This document shows positions 39,092 to 48,229 of a DNA stretch of 64,000 bases, one piece after another (position 1 is the first letter of the stretch; each line of letters begins with the position of its first letter). Source of the stretch: Amycolatopsis sp. 2-15. GTDB lineage: Bacteria > Actinomycetota > Actinomycetes > Mycobacteriales > Pseudonocardiaceae. The notes under the pieces are model-generated. The model saw only the letters and a program-made list of their open reading frames with translations, was not told the DNA's origin and did not search any database. A program made the translations under genes and the position numbers. Location: NCBI RefSeq assembly GCF_030285625.1, contig NZ_CP127294.1, forward strand, positions 3,606,001 through 3,670,000. Reading direction: 5' to 3'.

Positions 39092-40087
39092 TCACAGCTC
39101 CGCGGCCCAGATTGACTGAGGCAGCAGATAGGGGCGCAGGAGCGCGGTGAGCTCCGGGTCCCCGCGGTGGTGGAGGGCGTCTTCGGCCAGGCGGCGGGTG
39201 ACGCCGGCCAGGAAGTCGGCGAGTTGGACGCGCGGGTCGGCGCGGGAGTCGACGAAGCGGATGTCGGGGGTGGGCCCGAGGAGGGTCGCGAGGCGCGCGG
39301 GGGTGAGGGAGGGTTGTTCGTCGTGGATGACGGTGGTGGGGTGCCAGTGGGTGACCGTGTCGACGAGGGCCGGCATCAGTGGGTCGAGTGGTGGTACCAG
39401 CGACGGGTCGGCGAGCAGCTGATCTCGCAGCTCGGTCAGGTGCTCGCTCGCCGGCGATGGGTCGATCCGCGGGGGCTCGAGGCGGATTGACCCGGGCTGC
39501 GGGTGTTCGAGGCCGTTCGACGCAAGCGGCGACGGGCCGGCGGGCAGGGGACCGCCGTACCGCGGCACCCGCGCGAGCGAACTCAACACATCACGCTGAG
39601 CGAAGAACTCCGAAGGCGCCACCCCGGGACCACGCCGCTGCGAAGTCCGCAGCAAAGCGGTGAACGACTGCAGGAACTCGACCCACCGCGGCCCATGCAG
39701 CCGCAGGCCGTCGTGGTGCAGCGTCGGCGTCCGGGAGTCCGGTCGGCGGGCGAGGCAGTCGGGGTAGGGCACCTGGTCGACGAGCAGATCCACCACCTTC
39801 CCGGTGACGAACAGTGCTTTGTCCACCAGCACGACTCCGGCCCGCCCCACCAAGGGCCCCGTCGGCCCCAAGAACCACACCAGCGCCGCCCGGTTCTTGG
39901 TGCGCAGCAGGTGGTTCGCCTTGTACTCCACGGCCGGCGAACCGATCCGATCCCGAAGCTCCCCGACGCAGTCCGCGGCCGCCCCGACGTCCACCCGCAC
40001 GCCGGCGTGCGCGAAGACGTCCGTGTTCGCCCCGATGAGGTTCACGCCCTCGGAGCCGGACTCGTCGCACGCAATCGTCCCGGGCAC
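39092..40087 (-). CDS. DUF3800-like protein
   Basis: A 331-residue protein with the DUF3800 layout: N-terminal ACDESGSEGVN containing the acidic DESG, a basic middle with KANHLLR, and the C-terminal FVDSRADPRVQLADFLAGVTRR, in which the Asp residues are conserved. The fold is RNase H-like and a nuclease role has been proposed for the family, without firm proof. It is 66 bases downstream of an aldehyde dehydrogenase on the same strand. It could be a defence or mobile-element accessory gene, but no such genes adjoin it. Confidence 0.75.
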   Translation of the reverse strand: MPGTIACDESGSEGVNLIGANTDVFAHAGVRVDVGAAADCVGELRDRIGSPAVEYKANHLLRTKNRAALVWFLGPTGPLVGRAGVVLVDKALFVTGKVVDLLVDQVPYPDCLARRPDSRTPTLHHDGLRLHGPRWVEFLQSFTALLRTSQRRGPGVAPSEFFAQRDVLSSLARVPRYGGPLPAGPSPLASNGLEHPQPGSIRLEPPRIDPSPASEHLTELRDQLLADPSLVPPLDPLMPALVDTVTHWHPTTVIHDEQPSLTPARLATLLGPTPDIRFVDSRADPRVQLADFLAGVTRRLAEDALHHRGDPELTALLRPYLLPQSIWAAEL

Positions 40088-40153
40088 TGTGAAGATCCTG
40101 CCAGGCCCGAGTCACCGGCGCACGGGGTTTTCAAGAGACAGTCCACATGGGAC

Positions 40154-41623
40154 TCAACCCAAAGTGAACGGGTCCCGCGTCCCTCCGGTCAGCTCCACCC
40201 AGACGGCCTTTTCCTCCAGGTACTCGTCCACCGCGTGAACCCCGTTCTCCCGTCCCAGGCCGGAATTCTTGAAGCCTCCGAACGGAACCGACGGGGAAAC
40301 CACCCGATAGGCGTTGATCCACACCGTCCCGGCGCGGATCCGCCCCGCGACCCGATGCGCCCGGTGCACGTCCTTGGTCCACACCGCGCCGGCCAAACCG
40401 TAAGGCGTGTCGTTGGCCAGCTTCACCGCCTCGTCCTCATCGGTGAAAGTCGACGCGGCCAGAACGGGCCCGAACACCTCTTTCCGGTAAACCGTCGACT
40501 CCGGCGTGACGCCGGTCAGCACCGTCGGCTGCACGAACAACCCACCCAGGCCGGGATCCGCGACACCGCCATACGCGACCGTCGCTCCCTCGGCCCGCGC
40601 GGTTTCCAAGTACGACAACACCTTCTCGTACTGCGGCTCGTTGGCCACCGGCCCCATCTCGGTCTCGGCCGCGGTCGGATCGCCCAGCCGGATCGCGGCG
40701 GCGCGCCGGGCCACCAGCCGCACCAGCTCGTCGTGGACGTCCGCGTGCACGATCAACCGCGAACCCGCCATGCACGTCTGCCCGGTGGCCGCGAAAACGC
40801 CCGCCACGATCCCGTTCGCGGCCGCCTCCAGATCCGCGTCGGGGAACACGACCTGGGGCGATTTCCCGCCCAGCTCCAAGGTCACCTTCACCAGGTTCTC
40901 CGCCGCCGCCCGCGCAACGGCCCGGCCCGTCGCCGTCGATCCGGTGAACGCGACCTTGTCGACGCCGGAGTGACCGGCCAGAGAGGCGCCCGTCTCGCGC
41001 GAAAGTCCGGTCACGACATTCACCACTCCAGGCGGAAACCCGGCCTCCGTGACCAAAGAAGCGAACCCCAGCGTCGACACCGGCGCGTGCTCCGAAGGTT
41101 TCACCACCACCGTGCACCCGGCGGCCAACGCCGGCGCCAGCTTCCATGTCAGCAGCAGCAGCGGTGAGTTCCACGGAGTGATCGCCGCGACCACCCCGAC
41201 CGGCTCACGCTTGGTGTACACGAGGTAGTTCGGATTGGGCGAAGGGATCTGCCGCCCCTCGATCTTGTCCGCCAGGCCGGCGAAGTAGTGGTACCAGCCG
41301 CCCAGGGCGGTGAGCTGGCCGAGCATCTCGCGCAGGAGCTTGCCGGAGTCGTTGACCTCCAGGCGGGCCAGCCGTTCGGCGTTCTCGCCGATCAGGTCAC
41401 CGAGCCGGCGCAGCAGCGCGGCCCGGGTGAACCCCGTCGCGGAGCCCCACTCGCCGTCGAGGGCGGCGCGGGCCGCGCGCACGGCGGCGTCGACGTCCTC
41501 GGGCCCGCCGTCGGGGAGCACGGCCCAGGGTTCGCCGGTGTAGGGATTGCGGGATTCGAACGTCTTGCCGTTGATCGCGTCGGCGGCGTGACCGCCGATG
41601 AGCATCTTGAAGTGTTCGGGCAT
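40154..41623 (-). CDS. Aldehyde dehydrogenase
   Basis: A 489-residue NAD(P)-dependent aldehyde dehydrogenase. The catalytic Glu is in VTLELGGKSPQ (about residue 253) and the catalytic Cys in GQTCMAGSRL (about 287). The cofactor fold is marked by TPWNSPLLLLTWKLAPALAAGC and FTGSTATGR, and the late KEVFGPVL and PFGGFKNSGLGRENG motifs are complete. It resembles betaine-, vanillin- or general aliphatic-aldehyde dehydrogenases; the substrate is not determined. Length is normal. Confidence 0.92.
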   Translation of the reverse strand: MPEHFKMLIGGHAADAINGKTFESRNPYTGEPWAVLPDGGPEDVDAAVRAARAALDGEWGSATGFTRAALLRRLGDLIGENAERLARLEVNDSGKLLREMLGQLTALGGWYHYFAGLADKIEGRQIPSPNPNYLVYTKREPVGVVAAITPWNSPLLLLTWKLAPALAAGCTVVVKPSEHAPVSTLGFASLVTEAGFPPGVVNVVTGLSRETGASLAGHSGVDKVAFTGSTATGRAVARAAAENLVKVTLELGGKSPQVVFPDADLEAAANGIVAGVFAATGQTCMAGSRLIVHADVHDELVRLVARRAAAIRLGDPTAAETEMGPVANEPQYEKVLSYLETARAEGATVAYGGVADPGLGGLFVQPTVLTGVTPESTVYRKEVFGPVLAASTFTDEDEAVKLANDTPYGLAGAVWTKDVHRAHRVAGRIRAGTVWINAYRVVSPSVPFGGFKNSGLGRENGVHAVDEYLEEKAVWVELTGGTRDPFTLG

Positions 41624-41736
41624 AGCCCCACCTCTCCTCGGTCTCGCTTCGGACGGTACGTCCGCGCGCGAGGAGGCACCAGACCCCCGGTTTCAGCCGA
41701 TCGGCGAAAGTGTCCACAAAGGACGCCATGGACCAG

Positions 41737-41778
41737 GGCCGTCGGGAGCACGGTCAACGGACCGCACTCCCGACGGCC
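41737..41778. other. 12-bp inverted repeat with 18-nt loop
   Basis: GGCCGTCGGGAG (41737-41748) and its exact complement (41767-41778). It lies in the 347-base region between the divergent aldehyde dehydrogenase and the protease gene. It may be an operator pair or fold in an RNA leader. Nothing else with gene-like support is seen in 41624-41970. Confidence 0.4.
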
Positions 41779-41970
41779 GGGCGGTCGGGCGCCGGAGGCG
41801 GTGATCCCAGTGCACAGCCGCCGCGTGTGCCGACCTGGTGAGAGGAGCAGGCTGGGAAGATCACTTCGAACGTAACCCACCTCCAGGCGGGCCTGCCAGT
41901 ACTGTTCCCCGATCGAGGCGGTGTGAGCAATGCACGTGTGCTGTCCGATGCGAGCGGCAGGGAACCGAAG

Positions 41971-43161
41971 ATGAGCCAGAACACCGACGCCCCCCTCGGT
42001 GCGCCGTGGGCGCACCAGCAGCAAGAGGCACTGCCGCAGGTCCCGGCCCCGCCGCCGAACCCGCAGGAGCCGCCGAAGCGCAAGCGGCCCCTGCGCGCCG
42101 TGCTGATCTCACTCGGACTGGTGGTGCTGCTGGTGCTCGTCGGCGTCGCCGTCGGGCACTACGCGTGGGGACCGAAGGCGCCGCCCGCGCCGCCGGTGAC
42201 CCCGGTGCGGACGCAGCCGGCGTTCGACGTCGCGTCGGTGGTCGCGAAGGTGAGCCCCGCGGTGGTGGACATCGACGTGGAGCTCGGGCTCGAGGGCGGT
42301 GGCGCGGCGGGCACGGGCATCGTGCTGAGCGACGACGGCCTGGTGCTCACCAACAACCACGTGGTCGAGGGCGCCACCGCGATGCACGTGACCGACGTCG
42401 GCAACGGCCGCGGCTACGACGCCACCGTGCTGGGTTACGACCGCAGCCACGACATCGCCCTGATCAAGCTGAAAGACGCGGCCGGCCTGGTCACGGCGAC
42501 CCTGGGCGAATCCGGCTCGGTCAGGATCGGCGACGGGGTGGTCGCCATCGGCAACGCGGGTGGCCTGGGCGGGCCGCCCAGCGCGTCGCCGGGCAAGGTC
42601 ACGGCGCTCGGCCAGCAGGTCACCGCGGCCGACGAGGTCACCGGCGCCACCGAGACGCTCACCGGCTTGCTCCAGGTCGACGCCGACATCCAGTCGGGCG
42701 ACTCCGGCGGACCGCTCGCCGACACCCAGGGCCACGTGATCGGAGTCGACACGGCCGCGAACGCCGGGTACGTGTTCGACAAGGGCCTGCGCCCGCACGA
42801 GGGCTTCGCGATCCCCATCACGGCGGCCGCCGACATCGCGAAGCGCATCCTGGAGGGCAAGGCGTCCGAGACCATCCACATCGGACCCAGCGCGTTCGTC
42901 GGCCTCACGGTGGTCGACGGTGGCAACGGCACGGGTGCGCTCATCAAGTCCGTGGTCGCGGGCGGGCCGGCGGCCAAGCTGGGACTGAAGGCCAACCTGC
43001 TCGTGGTGGGCATCGACGACAAACCGGTCACCTCGGCGACGGCGCTGATCGCCCTCATGGACACCCACCACCCGGGCGACAAGCTGCGGGTGACGGTCGC
43101 CGGGCAAGGCGGCAAAACGGCCATGGTGACGCTGGTCTCGGTGAGTGGTCCGATCGGCTGA
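41971..43161 (+). CDS. Membrane-anchored HtrA-like serine protease with PDZ domain
   Basis: A 396-residue trypsin-like protease. Residues 1-45 are a proline-rich cytoplasmic tail, followed by one membrane helix (AVLISLGLVVLLVLVGVAVG, about 46-66). The protease domain has His in LTNNHVVEG, Asp in RSHDIALIKL and Ser in QSGDSGGPL. A C-terminal PDZ domain (FVGLTVVDG... GGPAAKLGLKANLLVVGID) follows. It acts outside the membrane in envelope protein quality control. The start was placed at MSQNTDAP; a GTG at 41923 is in frame and possible. Confidence 0.9.
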   Translation: MSQNTDAPLGAPWAHQQQEALPQVPAPPPNPQEPPKRKRPLRAVLISLGLVVLLVLVGVAVGHYAWGPKAPPAPPVTPVRTQPAFDVASVVAKVSPAVVDIDVELGLEGGGAAGTGIVLSDDGLVLTNNHVVEGATAMHVTDVGNGRGYDATVLGYDRSHDIALIKLKDAAGLVTATLGESGSVRIGDGVVAIGNAGGLGGPPSASPGKVTALGQQVTAADEVTGATETLTGLLQVDADIQSGDSGGPLADTQGHVIGVDTAANAGYVFDKGLRPHEGFAIPITAAADIAKRILEGKASETIHIGPSAFVGLTVVDGGNGTGALIKSVVAGGPAAKLGLKANLLVVGIDDKPVTSATALIALMDTHHPGDKLRVTVAGQGGKTAMVTLVSVSGPIG

Positions 43162-43474
43162 GTGCGCCGGCCGGGGCCTGGGCGCACGTGCCGGTCATTC
43201 TCGTCACCGAGCGTGGTGGCGAGGTCGGCGAGCGCACCGAAACCGGGTCGGCGTGAGGGACGAACGGGCACCGTCCGTGGCCGAAGGTGCGGGTTGCCCC
43301 CTGTGATGGCATTCGTCCGTTCAGGGGAAGGGTTGACTGTCGCGGGGTGCGAAGCGACCACTGTGGGTGGTGGTCGCGGACGGTGCACCTCGTGTGGACG
43401 GCCTCGGGTGCTGTCCTACAGTTCTGCGCAGCAGGGCAAGGGTGATCTTGCCGGTTCGGGGAGGGTGGTCCGGA
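43162..43474. other. Leader region of the sigma-factor operon
   Basis: 313 bases without a supported gene. TTGACT (43333) may be a -35. A hairpin GCGACCAC-N8-GTGGTCGC lies at 43354-43377. The sigma-factor ribosome site is GGGGAGGG (about 43458-43466). Any ECF-type autoregulated promoter was not recognised with confidence. Confidence 0.45.
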
Positions 43475-44014
43475 ATGGCCGGGTTGAGGACTCGTCACCG
43501 CCAACAGGTGGCCGACGAGGCGCTCGTCCGCTCGTTGTTCGAGGAGCACGGAAAGGCGATGCTCGCCTACGCCACGAGGCTCCTCAACGACCGCGCGGCC
43601 GCCGAGGACGTGGTGCAGGAAGCCCTGGTGCGCGCTTGGCGCAACCCGGACAGCCTCGTCAACGGCAAGGGTTCCGTGCGCGGATGGCTGCTGACCGTCG
43701 TCCGCAACCTGGTGATCGACAAGGTCCGCGCGCGTGACGCGCGCCCCGCGGAGGTCGCGGAGTCGCCCACGACCGGGCCGGTGGAGCACGACCACGCCGA
43801 CCACGTCGTGGACTCGATGGTGGTCCTCTCGGCGCTCGAGGGCCTCTCGCCCGAGCACCGCGAAGTACTGGAACAGATGTACCTGCACGGCCGTACGGTG
43901 ACCGAGGCCGCCGAGCAGCTCGGAATCCCGGCGGGGACGGTGAAATCCCGCTCGTACTACGGTTTACGGGCATTGCGGGAGAAATTCGCGGATCAGCGGG
44001 TGGGGGCGGCGTAG
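43475..44014 (+). CDS. ECF-type RNA polymerase sigma factor
   Basis: A 179-residue extracytoplasmic-function sigma factor. Region 2 (LFEEHGKAMLAYATRLLNDRAAAEDVVQEALVRAWRNP, about residues 22-59) and region 4 (LSPEHREVLEQMYLHGRTVTEAAEQLGIPAGTVKSRSYYGLRAL, about 128-171) are both intact; the linker is short and acidic. It resembles the SigL/SigK-like group with a zinc anti-sigma partner, which is indeed encoded immediately downstream. The start ATG 43475 follows a G-rich ribosome site. Confidence 0.92.
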   Translation: MAGLRTRHRQQVADEALVRSLFEEHGKAMLAYATRLLNDRAAAEDVVQEALVRAWRNPDSLVNGKGSVRGWLLTVVRNLVIDKVRARDARPAEVAESPTTGPVEHDHADHVVDSMVVLSALEGLSPEHREVLEQMYLHGRTVTEAAEQLGIPAGTVKSRSYYGLRALREKFADQRVGAA

Positions 44015-44740
44015 ATGAGCGGGTTCAGCGAGTTCCCCGACCACGCGGACCTTGCCGGCTACGTCGCCGGTGAAGTCTCCGCGCAGGAGAAGCAGACGAT
44101 CGAGGCGCACCTCGCCGGCTGCGCGGACTGCCGCGCGGAAGTCGAGTCGCTGCGCGAGATGCAGGAGTTCCTGGGCGAAGTGCCGCCCGAGGCGCTGCTC
44201 GACGGCCCGCCCGAGGGCGGCGACCTGCTGCTGCAGCGCACGCTGCGCCAGGTCCGCTCGGAAGCGCGCAGCTCGGCCGGCCGTGGCCGGTTCCTGGCCG
44301 CGACGGCCGCCGTCGTGGTTGCTGCGGCTGCGATGGGCGTCGGTGTCGCGGTGGGCAAGGCGGGTTCGCCCGCGGGCCCGGCCGTCGCCGTTCCGCCGCC
44401 GCCCGCGCCCGTGCCGACGACCGCGTCCAGCACCGTGCCCGGCACGAAGTTCCTCAGCGGCACCTCGGGCGAAACGCGGCTCACCGCGAGCATCGTCCCG
44501 GCCGCCGGCTGGGTTCGCGTCGAAGCCGCCGTGACGGGCATTCCGGCCGGCGAGAAGTGCCGCCTGATCGTGGTCAGCAAGAACGGCGACCGCGAAATCG
44601 CCGGCGGCTGGCTCGTGTCCCAGAAGGCGGTCCACGACGGTGCGGACCTCAATGGTTCCGCCCTCGTCGACCCCTCTCAGGTCGCTTCGGTCGTGGTCGA
44701 GAATACCGACGGCCACCAGTTCGTGGAAGCGAACGTCTGA
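44015..44740 (+). CDS. Zinc-finger anti-sigma factor (RslA/RskA-like)
   Basis: A 241-residue membrane-spanning regulator. The N-terminal domain carries the zinc-binding pattern His-x3-Cys-x2-Cys in EAHLAGCADCRAEV (about residues 30-43) that holds the sigma factor. One membrane helix (FLAATAAVVVAAAAMGVGVAVG, about 93-114) is followed by a Pro-rich stalk and an anti-sigma-K-type extracytoplasmic domain. The ATG directly follows the sigma TAG, so stoichiometric co-translation is expected. Release probably needs regulated proteolysis or redox change at the zinc site. Confidence 0.92.
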   Translation: MSGFSEFPDHADLAGYVAGEVSAQEKQTIEAHLAGCADCRAEVESLREMQEFLGEVPPEALLDGPPEGGDLLLQRTLRQVRSEARSSAGRGRFLAATAAVVVAAAAMGVGVAVGKAGSPAGPAVAVPPPPAPVPTTASSTVPGTKFLSGTSGETRLTASIVPAAGWVRVEAAVTGIPAGEKCRLIVVSKNGDREIAGGWLVSQKAVHDGADLNGSALVDPSQVASVVVENTDGHQFVEANV

Positions 44741-44820
44741 CCTTCGGGCGCTTCCTGCCCTGGCCGGTGGTGTGTTCGGGCAAACCGGGGGCAGGGAGGA
44801 GTCCACTTCGGACGGTCTCG

Positions 44821-44852
44821 CGGCGGCCGGCGCACGGGTGCGCCGGCCGCCG
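44821..44852. terminator. Bidirectional terminator hairpin
   Basis: CGGCGGCCGGCGCAC (44821-44835) and its exact complement (44838-44852) around GG. It lies midway between the convergent anti-sigma gene and the IF-1 gene, the place for a shared terminator. It lacks a T-tract, as is common in actinobacteria. Confidence 0.75.
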
Positions 44853-44869
44853 ACGGGAACGCCGTGGCC

Positions 44870-45091
44870 CTAGTTTCGGTACCGGAACAGGATCCGGCCC
44901 CGGCTCAGGTCGTACGGGCTCAGCTCCACCAGAACCCGGTCATAGGGCACGATCTTGATGTAGTTCTTCCTGATCTTGCCGCTGATGTGGGCGAGCACGT
45001 GGTGCCCGTTGGACAGCTCGACCTTGAACCGGGCGTCGCGCAGGCACTCCACCACGGTTCCCTCGACTTCGATCCCGCCCTTACCGGCCAT
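44870..45091 (-). CDS. infA: Translation initiation factor IF-1 (likely second copy)
   Basis: A 73-residue OB-fold protein: [56 protein letters not shown]..., the full IF-1 length and core. Housekeeping actinobacterial infA lies in the ribosomal-protein region and begins MAKKDGAIEVEG; this one is beside a GNAT gene and ends FRYRN, so it is probably an accessory paralogue. Its ATG overlaps the 3' end of the GNAT gene by 11 bases, making it translationally coupled to that gene. Confidence 0.88.
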   Translation of the reverse strand: MAGKGGIEVEGTVVECLRDARFKVELSNGHHVLAHISGKIRKNYIKIVPYDRVLVELSPYDLSRGRILFRYRN

Positions 45092-45863
45092 GGCGCACCA
45101 GCTCCAGGGTGCTGTTCGCCCGCCGCGCGCCGAGGCCCTCGAACAACGCGGTCGCCGCTTCGTTGGCCTCGTTCACCTCGGCCGACGCCGTCTCGATCCC
45201 CGCTCGGTGCAGAACGCCGAGCGAGTGGACCAGCAGCGCGCGAGCGATGCCGCGGCGCCGCCGGGACGTGCGGACGGCGACCAGCCCGATCCGGGGCAGG
45301 CGCGTCACCTGGACCACCCGGATCAAGCCCACGTACTCGCCGTCTTCGGCGGCCGCGGCGTACTTCGTCGGGTCCACGATGGTGTCGCCCGGCCGGACCA
45401 ATACCTCGGCCGGCATCTCGTGCCAGCCGACGGCAGCTTCGACCTCGGCGCGGACGACGCGGTCCACCTCCCGCAGCGGACCGTCTTCGGCGGCGCCGGC
45501 GGGCACGAGGGTGACGCCCGGTGGTGGCAGGGCCGGCCCGGTGACGCGCGTGGGCACGACGTACTCCCATTCGCGCCGCCGGACCGTCAAGCCGGCCTCG
45601 CGCCAGGCGGCCAGCAGTTCGTGGTCGGTTTCGTCGACCACCGTGTGGAGTGGTTCCGGCAGGGTCGCGAGCATCGTGCGGACGAGCTGGTCGAAGACGG
45701 AGCGGTGCCAGGCGTCGATACTGAGGAAGACCCGCCCGTCGGGGCGCGTGGTGGCCTCGGCGCGGCCGGTGACCCGGTCGTCGTCCAGCGCGTGCCACAG
45801 CCGCGGCGCGACGCGGGTGATCTCCACCGCGGGTTCGCCCGCGGTGAAACGCAGAGTGTTCAT
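45081..45863 (-). CDS. GNAT-family N-acetyltransferase
   Basis: A 260-residue acetyltransferase. The C-terminal half has the acetyl-CoA motif [24 protein letters not shown] (about residues 187-210) and [23 protein letters not shown]. The N-terminal about 120 residues are less conserved, as in two-domain GNATs. The start (45863) follows GAAAGGTG; upstream lie a short leader peptide gene and a hairpin. It is co-translated with IF-1, so the acetyl acceptor may be connected with translation, but that is speculation. Confidence 0.85.
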   Translation of the reverse strand: MNTLRFTAGEPAVEITRVAPRLWHALDDDRVTGRAEATTRPDGRVFLSIDAWHRSVFDQLVRTMLATLPEPLHTVVDETDHELLAAWREAGLTVRRREWEYVVPTRVTGPALPPPGVTLVPAGAAEDGPLREVDRVVRAEVEAAVGWHEMPAEVLVRPGDTIVDPTKYAAAAEDGEYVGLIRVVQVTRLPRIGLVAVRTSRRRRGIARALLVHSLGVLHRAGIETASAEVNEANEAATALFEGLGARRANSTLELVRHGR

Positions 45864-45877
45864 GGTGGTCACCTTTC

Positions 45878-45902
45878 GGGAGTGCCTGATCAAGGCGCTC
45901 CC
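45878..45902. promoter_or_regulatory. Leader hairpin before the GNAT ribosome site
   Basis: GGGAGTGCCT (45878-45887), loop GATCA, and AGGCGCTCCC (45893-45902): a 10-bp stem with one mismatch, directly before the GNAT Shine-Dalgarno on the minus strand. Together with the upstream short gene it has the layout of an attenuator or translation-coupling device. Confidence 0.5.
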
Positions 45903-45915
45903 GGCGACCCCTACG

Positions 45916-45969
45916 TCAGTCGCCCGACCGTGACGACGAGGGGAGCACCCACATCGAAACAGCGTTCAT
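45916..45969 (-). CDS. 17-residue leader peptide (upstream ORF)
   Basis: The peptide is MNAVSMWVLPSSSRSGD. It has a near-perfect Shine-Dalgarno, AGGAGGTGA, five bases before its ATG, stronger than that of the GNAT gene itself. It ends 52 bases before the GNAT start, with the hairpin between. It has no run of a single amino acid that would signal classic amino-acid attenuation; there is one Trp and four Ser. It probably serves by being translated rather than as a product. Confidence 0.55.
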   Translation of the reverse strand: MNAVSMWVLPSSSRSGD

Positions 45970-46048
45970 GGGGCTCACCTCCTGGCGTCGAGTCACGGTC
46001 CCCGGAACCATAGCGGTGGGGCGTCGTCGTGCCCACCGATTTTCGTGG

Positions 46049-46732
46049 CTAACCAAACCTGGTGGTGAGCCAGGTTCGGGCGTGCTGCCAGGGTTCGTCC
46101 GCCGGGTCGATCACGCGGAAGTGGTCCACGCCGGGGAGTTCGGTCAAGGTGACGTCGTCGTCTCCGGCGGCGCGCGCGGCTTCGGCGTAGGCGCGGCTGT
46201 GGTCGATGGGGACGCGGACGTCGGCGTCGCCGTGGACGATCAGCTGGGGCACGCCGATCGGCAGGCACGTGAGCGGCGAGGCCGCCGGGTCCGGGGACGG
46301 CAGGAACAGGCTCGCGGCGCCCTCGCCGAGGCCTTCGGCGGCGCTGCGGGGGACGTCGGTGATGGGGGCGAGGCCGATGACGGCGGACGGTTTCACGGTC
46401 GCGGCGGCGAGGAGCGCGAGGTGGCCGCCCGCGGAGTGACCGACCGCGATCATCGGCAGGCCTTCGGCAACGGGCACAGCGGCCATGGCCGCGAGGACGT
46501 CGTCGAGGGTCTGCGGCCAGCCGCCGGTGTCGCCGTCGATGCGGCGGTACTCGAGGTTCGCGACGAGCCAGCCGGCTGCGACGAGATCGGCGGCGAGCGC
46601 GTCCATCAGGTGCAGGTCGCGCTGGGCGCGCCACCAGCCGCCGTGGAGCAGGAAAGCCGTGCCGCGCACGGGGTTGTCGCCGTGCAGCTCGACGAACTGG
46701 CTGGGTTCGCCGCCGTAGCGGATCGTCCTCAT
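46049..46732 (-). CDS. Alpha/beta hydrolase (BD-FAE/kynurenine-formamidase-like)
   Basis: A 227-residue hydrolase. The oxyanion motif is LHGGWW (about residue 29), the nucleophile elbow GHSAGGHLAL (about 98), the acid HGDADVRVP and the histidine LPGVDHFRVID. HGGWW with GHSAGG is typical of the esterase/formamidase subgroup. GGAGGA abuts the ATG with almost no spacer, which is unusual. It lies 34 bases downstream of the sugar kinase gene on the same strand. Confidence 0.87.
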   Translation of the reverse strand: MRTIRYGGEPSQFVELHGDNPVRGTAFLLHGGWWRAQRDLHLMDALAADLVAAGWLVANLEYRRIDGDTGGWPQTLDDVLAAMAAVPVAEGLPMIAVGHSAGGHLALLAAATVKPSAVIGLAPITDVPRSAAEGLGEGAASLFLPSPDPAASPLTCLPIGVPQLIVHGDADVRVPIDHSRAYAEAARAAGDDDVTLTELPGVDHFRVIDPADEPWQHARTWLTTRFG

Positions 46733-46766
46733 TCCTCCATTACAACAGGGGCCGGAGGTCGATGGT

Positions 46767-48194
46767 TCACTTCAGCAGCTCGTGGACCTTCGCGAGCCCC
46801 TCGTACGAAGCGCGGTACGCCTCGTACAGCCGCGTCAGATCCGTCTGCGGCTCGAACACGCGCTCCACGGCGACGGTCTCGGCGGCCGCCGTCTCGACGT
46901 CCGGCTGCAGTCCCACGCCCACGGCGCCCAGCAACGCGGCGCCGAGCGCTGCGCTGTCGTGCACGCGGAGGCGTTCGACGGGACGGCCGAGGACGTCGGC
47001 GTGCAGCTGCGTCCACAGGTCGCTGCGCGCGCCGCCGCCGGAGAAGGTCAGGGACGGCAGCTGGAAGCTGCACGCCTGCTCCACCTGCTCCAGCACGTGC
47101 CGCGCGGAGAACGCGACGCCCGTCAGCACCGCGCGCGAGAGGTCCGCTCGCGTCGCCGACGAGGTCAGGCCGAGGAAGCTGCCCCGCACGTCGGCGTCCC
47201 ACAGCGGCGCGCGTTCGCCCTGCAGGTACGGGGTGAACACGATCCCGGCCGCACCGTCGGCCGCTGTCTCGAACACCTCGGGCACGGTCTGTCCCGACGC
47301 CTGCGCCCACCACCTCACGGCCTCACCCGCGGCCTGCGTCGGACCGGCGTGGACGTAGAGGTCGCCGCGCGGCGGGAACGTCACGACGCCCTGCCGGGTG
47401 CCGCGGTGACGTGACGCACCCGCGACGACCAGCGACGTGCCGCACGAGACCATGCCGCGGCCCAGCTCCGTCGTGCGCGTTCCGAAAACCGCGCCGAACG
47501 CGTCCATGGTCCCGACGACGACGGGCGCGCCGTTGAGTTCCTTCGACGGCCCCAGCGGCGTTTCGGGCTCGAGGAGCTCCGGCAGCCGCTCACCCAGCCC
47601 GTCGACGAGCGCGACGGCCTCGGGCAGGTACCCCTGGGCGCCCGCGATCCGGACGCCGGACAGCTTGTCCGTGGCCACGCGCCCGGTCAGCCGCGCGCCG
47701 ATGAAGTCCTTGGGGCTCAGGATCCACCGCGCCCGCGCCCACTTGTCCGGTTCGTGCTCGGCGAACCACGCCGCCCGCGCCCCGACGAACGACGCGTCCA
47801 GCGCCACCGGCCCACCCCAGATCCGCACCTTGTCCTCGGGGGTGAACCGGGCGTCCAGCTCGCGCGCCACGTCCGCACACCGCTGGTCCTGCCAGATCAC
47901 GGCGGGAGTCAGCGGGGTGAGGTCTTCTTTGGTCAGCAGGTGGGTGTTGACCTGGCTCACGATCCCCGCGCTGCTGATGACGACGTCGGGCAGCTCGGCG
48001 AGCACGGCGCTGATCGCGGTGCCGGTGGCGCGCCACCAGTCCTCGGGGTCCTGCTCCGCCCAGCCGGGCCGCGGGCGGGTGATCGGGTAGGCGACGCTGT
48101 GCACCGCGCGCGCTCGGCCGTCCAGCGCGAACGCGGCGACCTTGACCGCGGTGGTGCCGATGTCGATGCCCAGGACCACCTGGTTGTCGTTCAT
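46767..48194 (-). CDS. FGGY-family carbohydrate kinase (xylulokinase-like)
   Basis: A 475-residue sugar kinase. N-terminal ATP-fold motif VLGIDIGTTAVKVAAF, the FGGY signature regions APVVVGTMDAFGAVFGTR and TFSGGGARSDLWTQLHADVLGRPV (about residues 395-418), and WAEQDPEDWWRAT are all present. Substrate is probably a pentulose or gluconate-like sugar; xylulokinase is the closest guess. No sugar transporter or isomerase adjoins it. Only 35 bases separate its start from the divergent methyltransferase gene. Confidence 0.88.
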   Translation of the reverse strand: MNDNQVVLGIDIGTTAVKVAAFALDGRARAVHSVAYPITRPRPGWAEQDPEDWWRATGTAISAVLAELPDVVISSAGIVSQVNTHLLTKEDLTPLTPAVIWQDQRCADVARELDARFTPEDKVRIWGGPVALDASFVGARAAWFAEHEPDKWARARWILSPKDFIGARLTGRVATDKLSGVRIAGAQGYLPEAVALVDGLGERLPELLEPETPLGPSKELNGAPVVVGTMDAFGAVFGTRTTELGRGMVSCGTSLVVAGASRHRGTRQGVVTFPPRGDLYVHAGPTQAAGEAVRWWAQASGQTVPEVFETAADGAAGIVFTPYLQGERAPLWDADVRGSFLGLTSSATRADLSRAVLTGVAFSARHVLEQVEQACSFQLPSLTFSGGGARSDLWTQLHADVLGRPVERLRVHDSAALGAALLGAVGVGLQPDVETAAAETVAVERVFEPQTDLTRLYEAYRASYEGLAKVHELLK

Positions 48195-48229
48195 GGGAGA
48201 GATGTATCAAACCCCGCTACGGTCACGGG

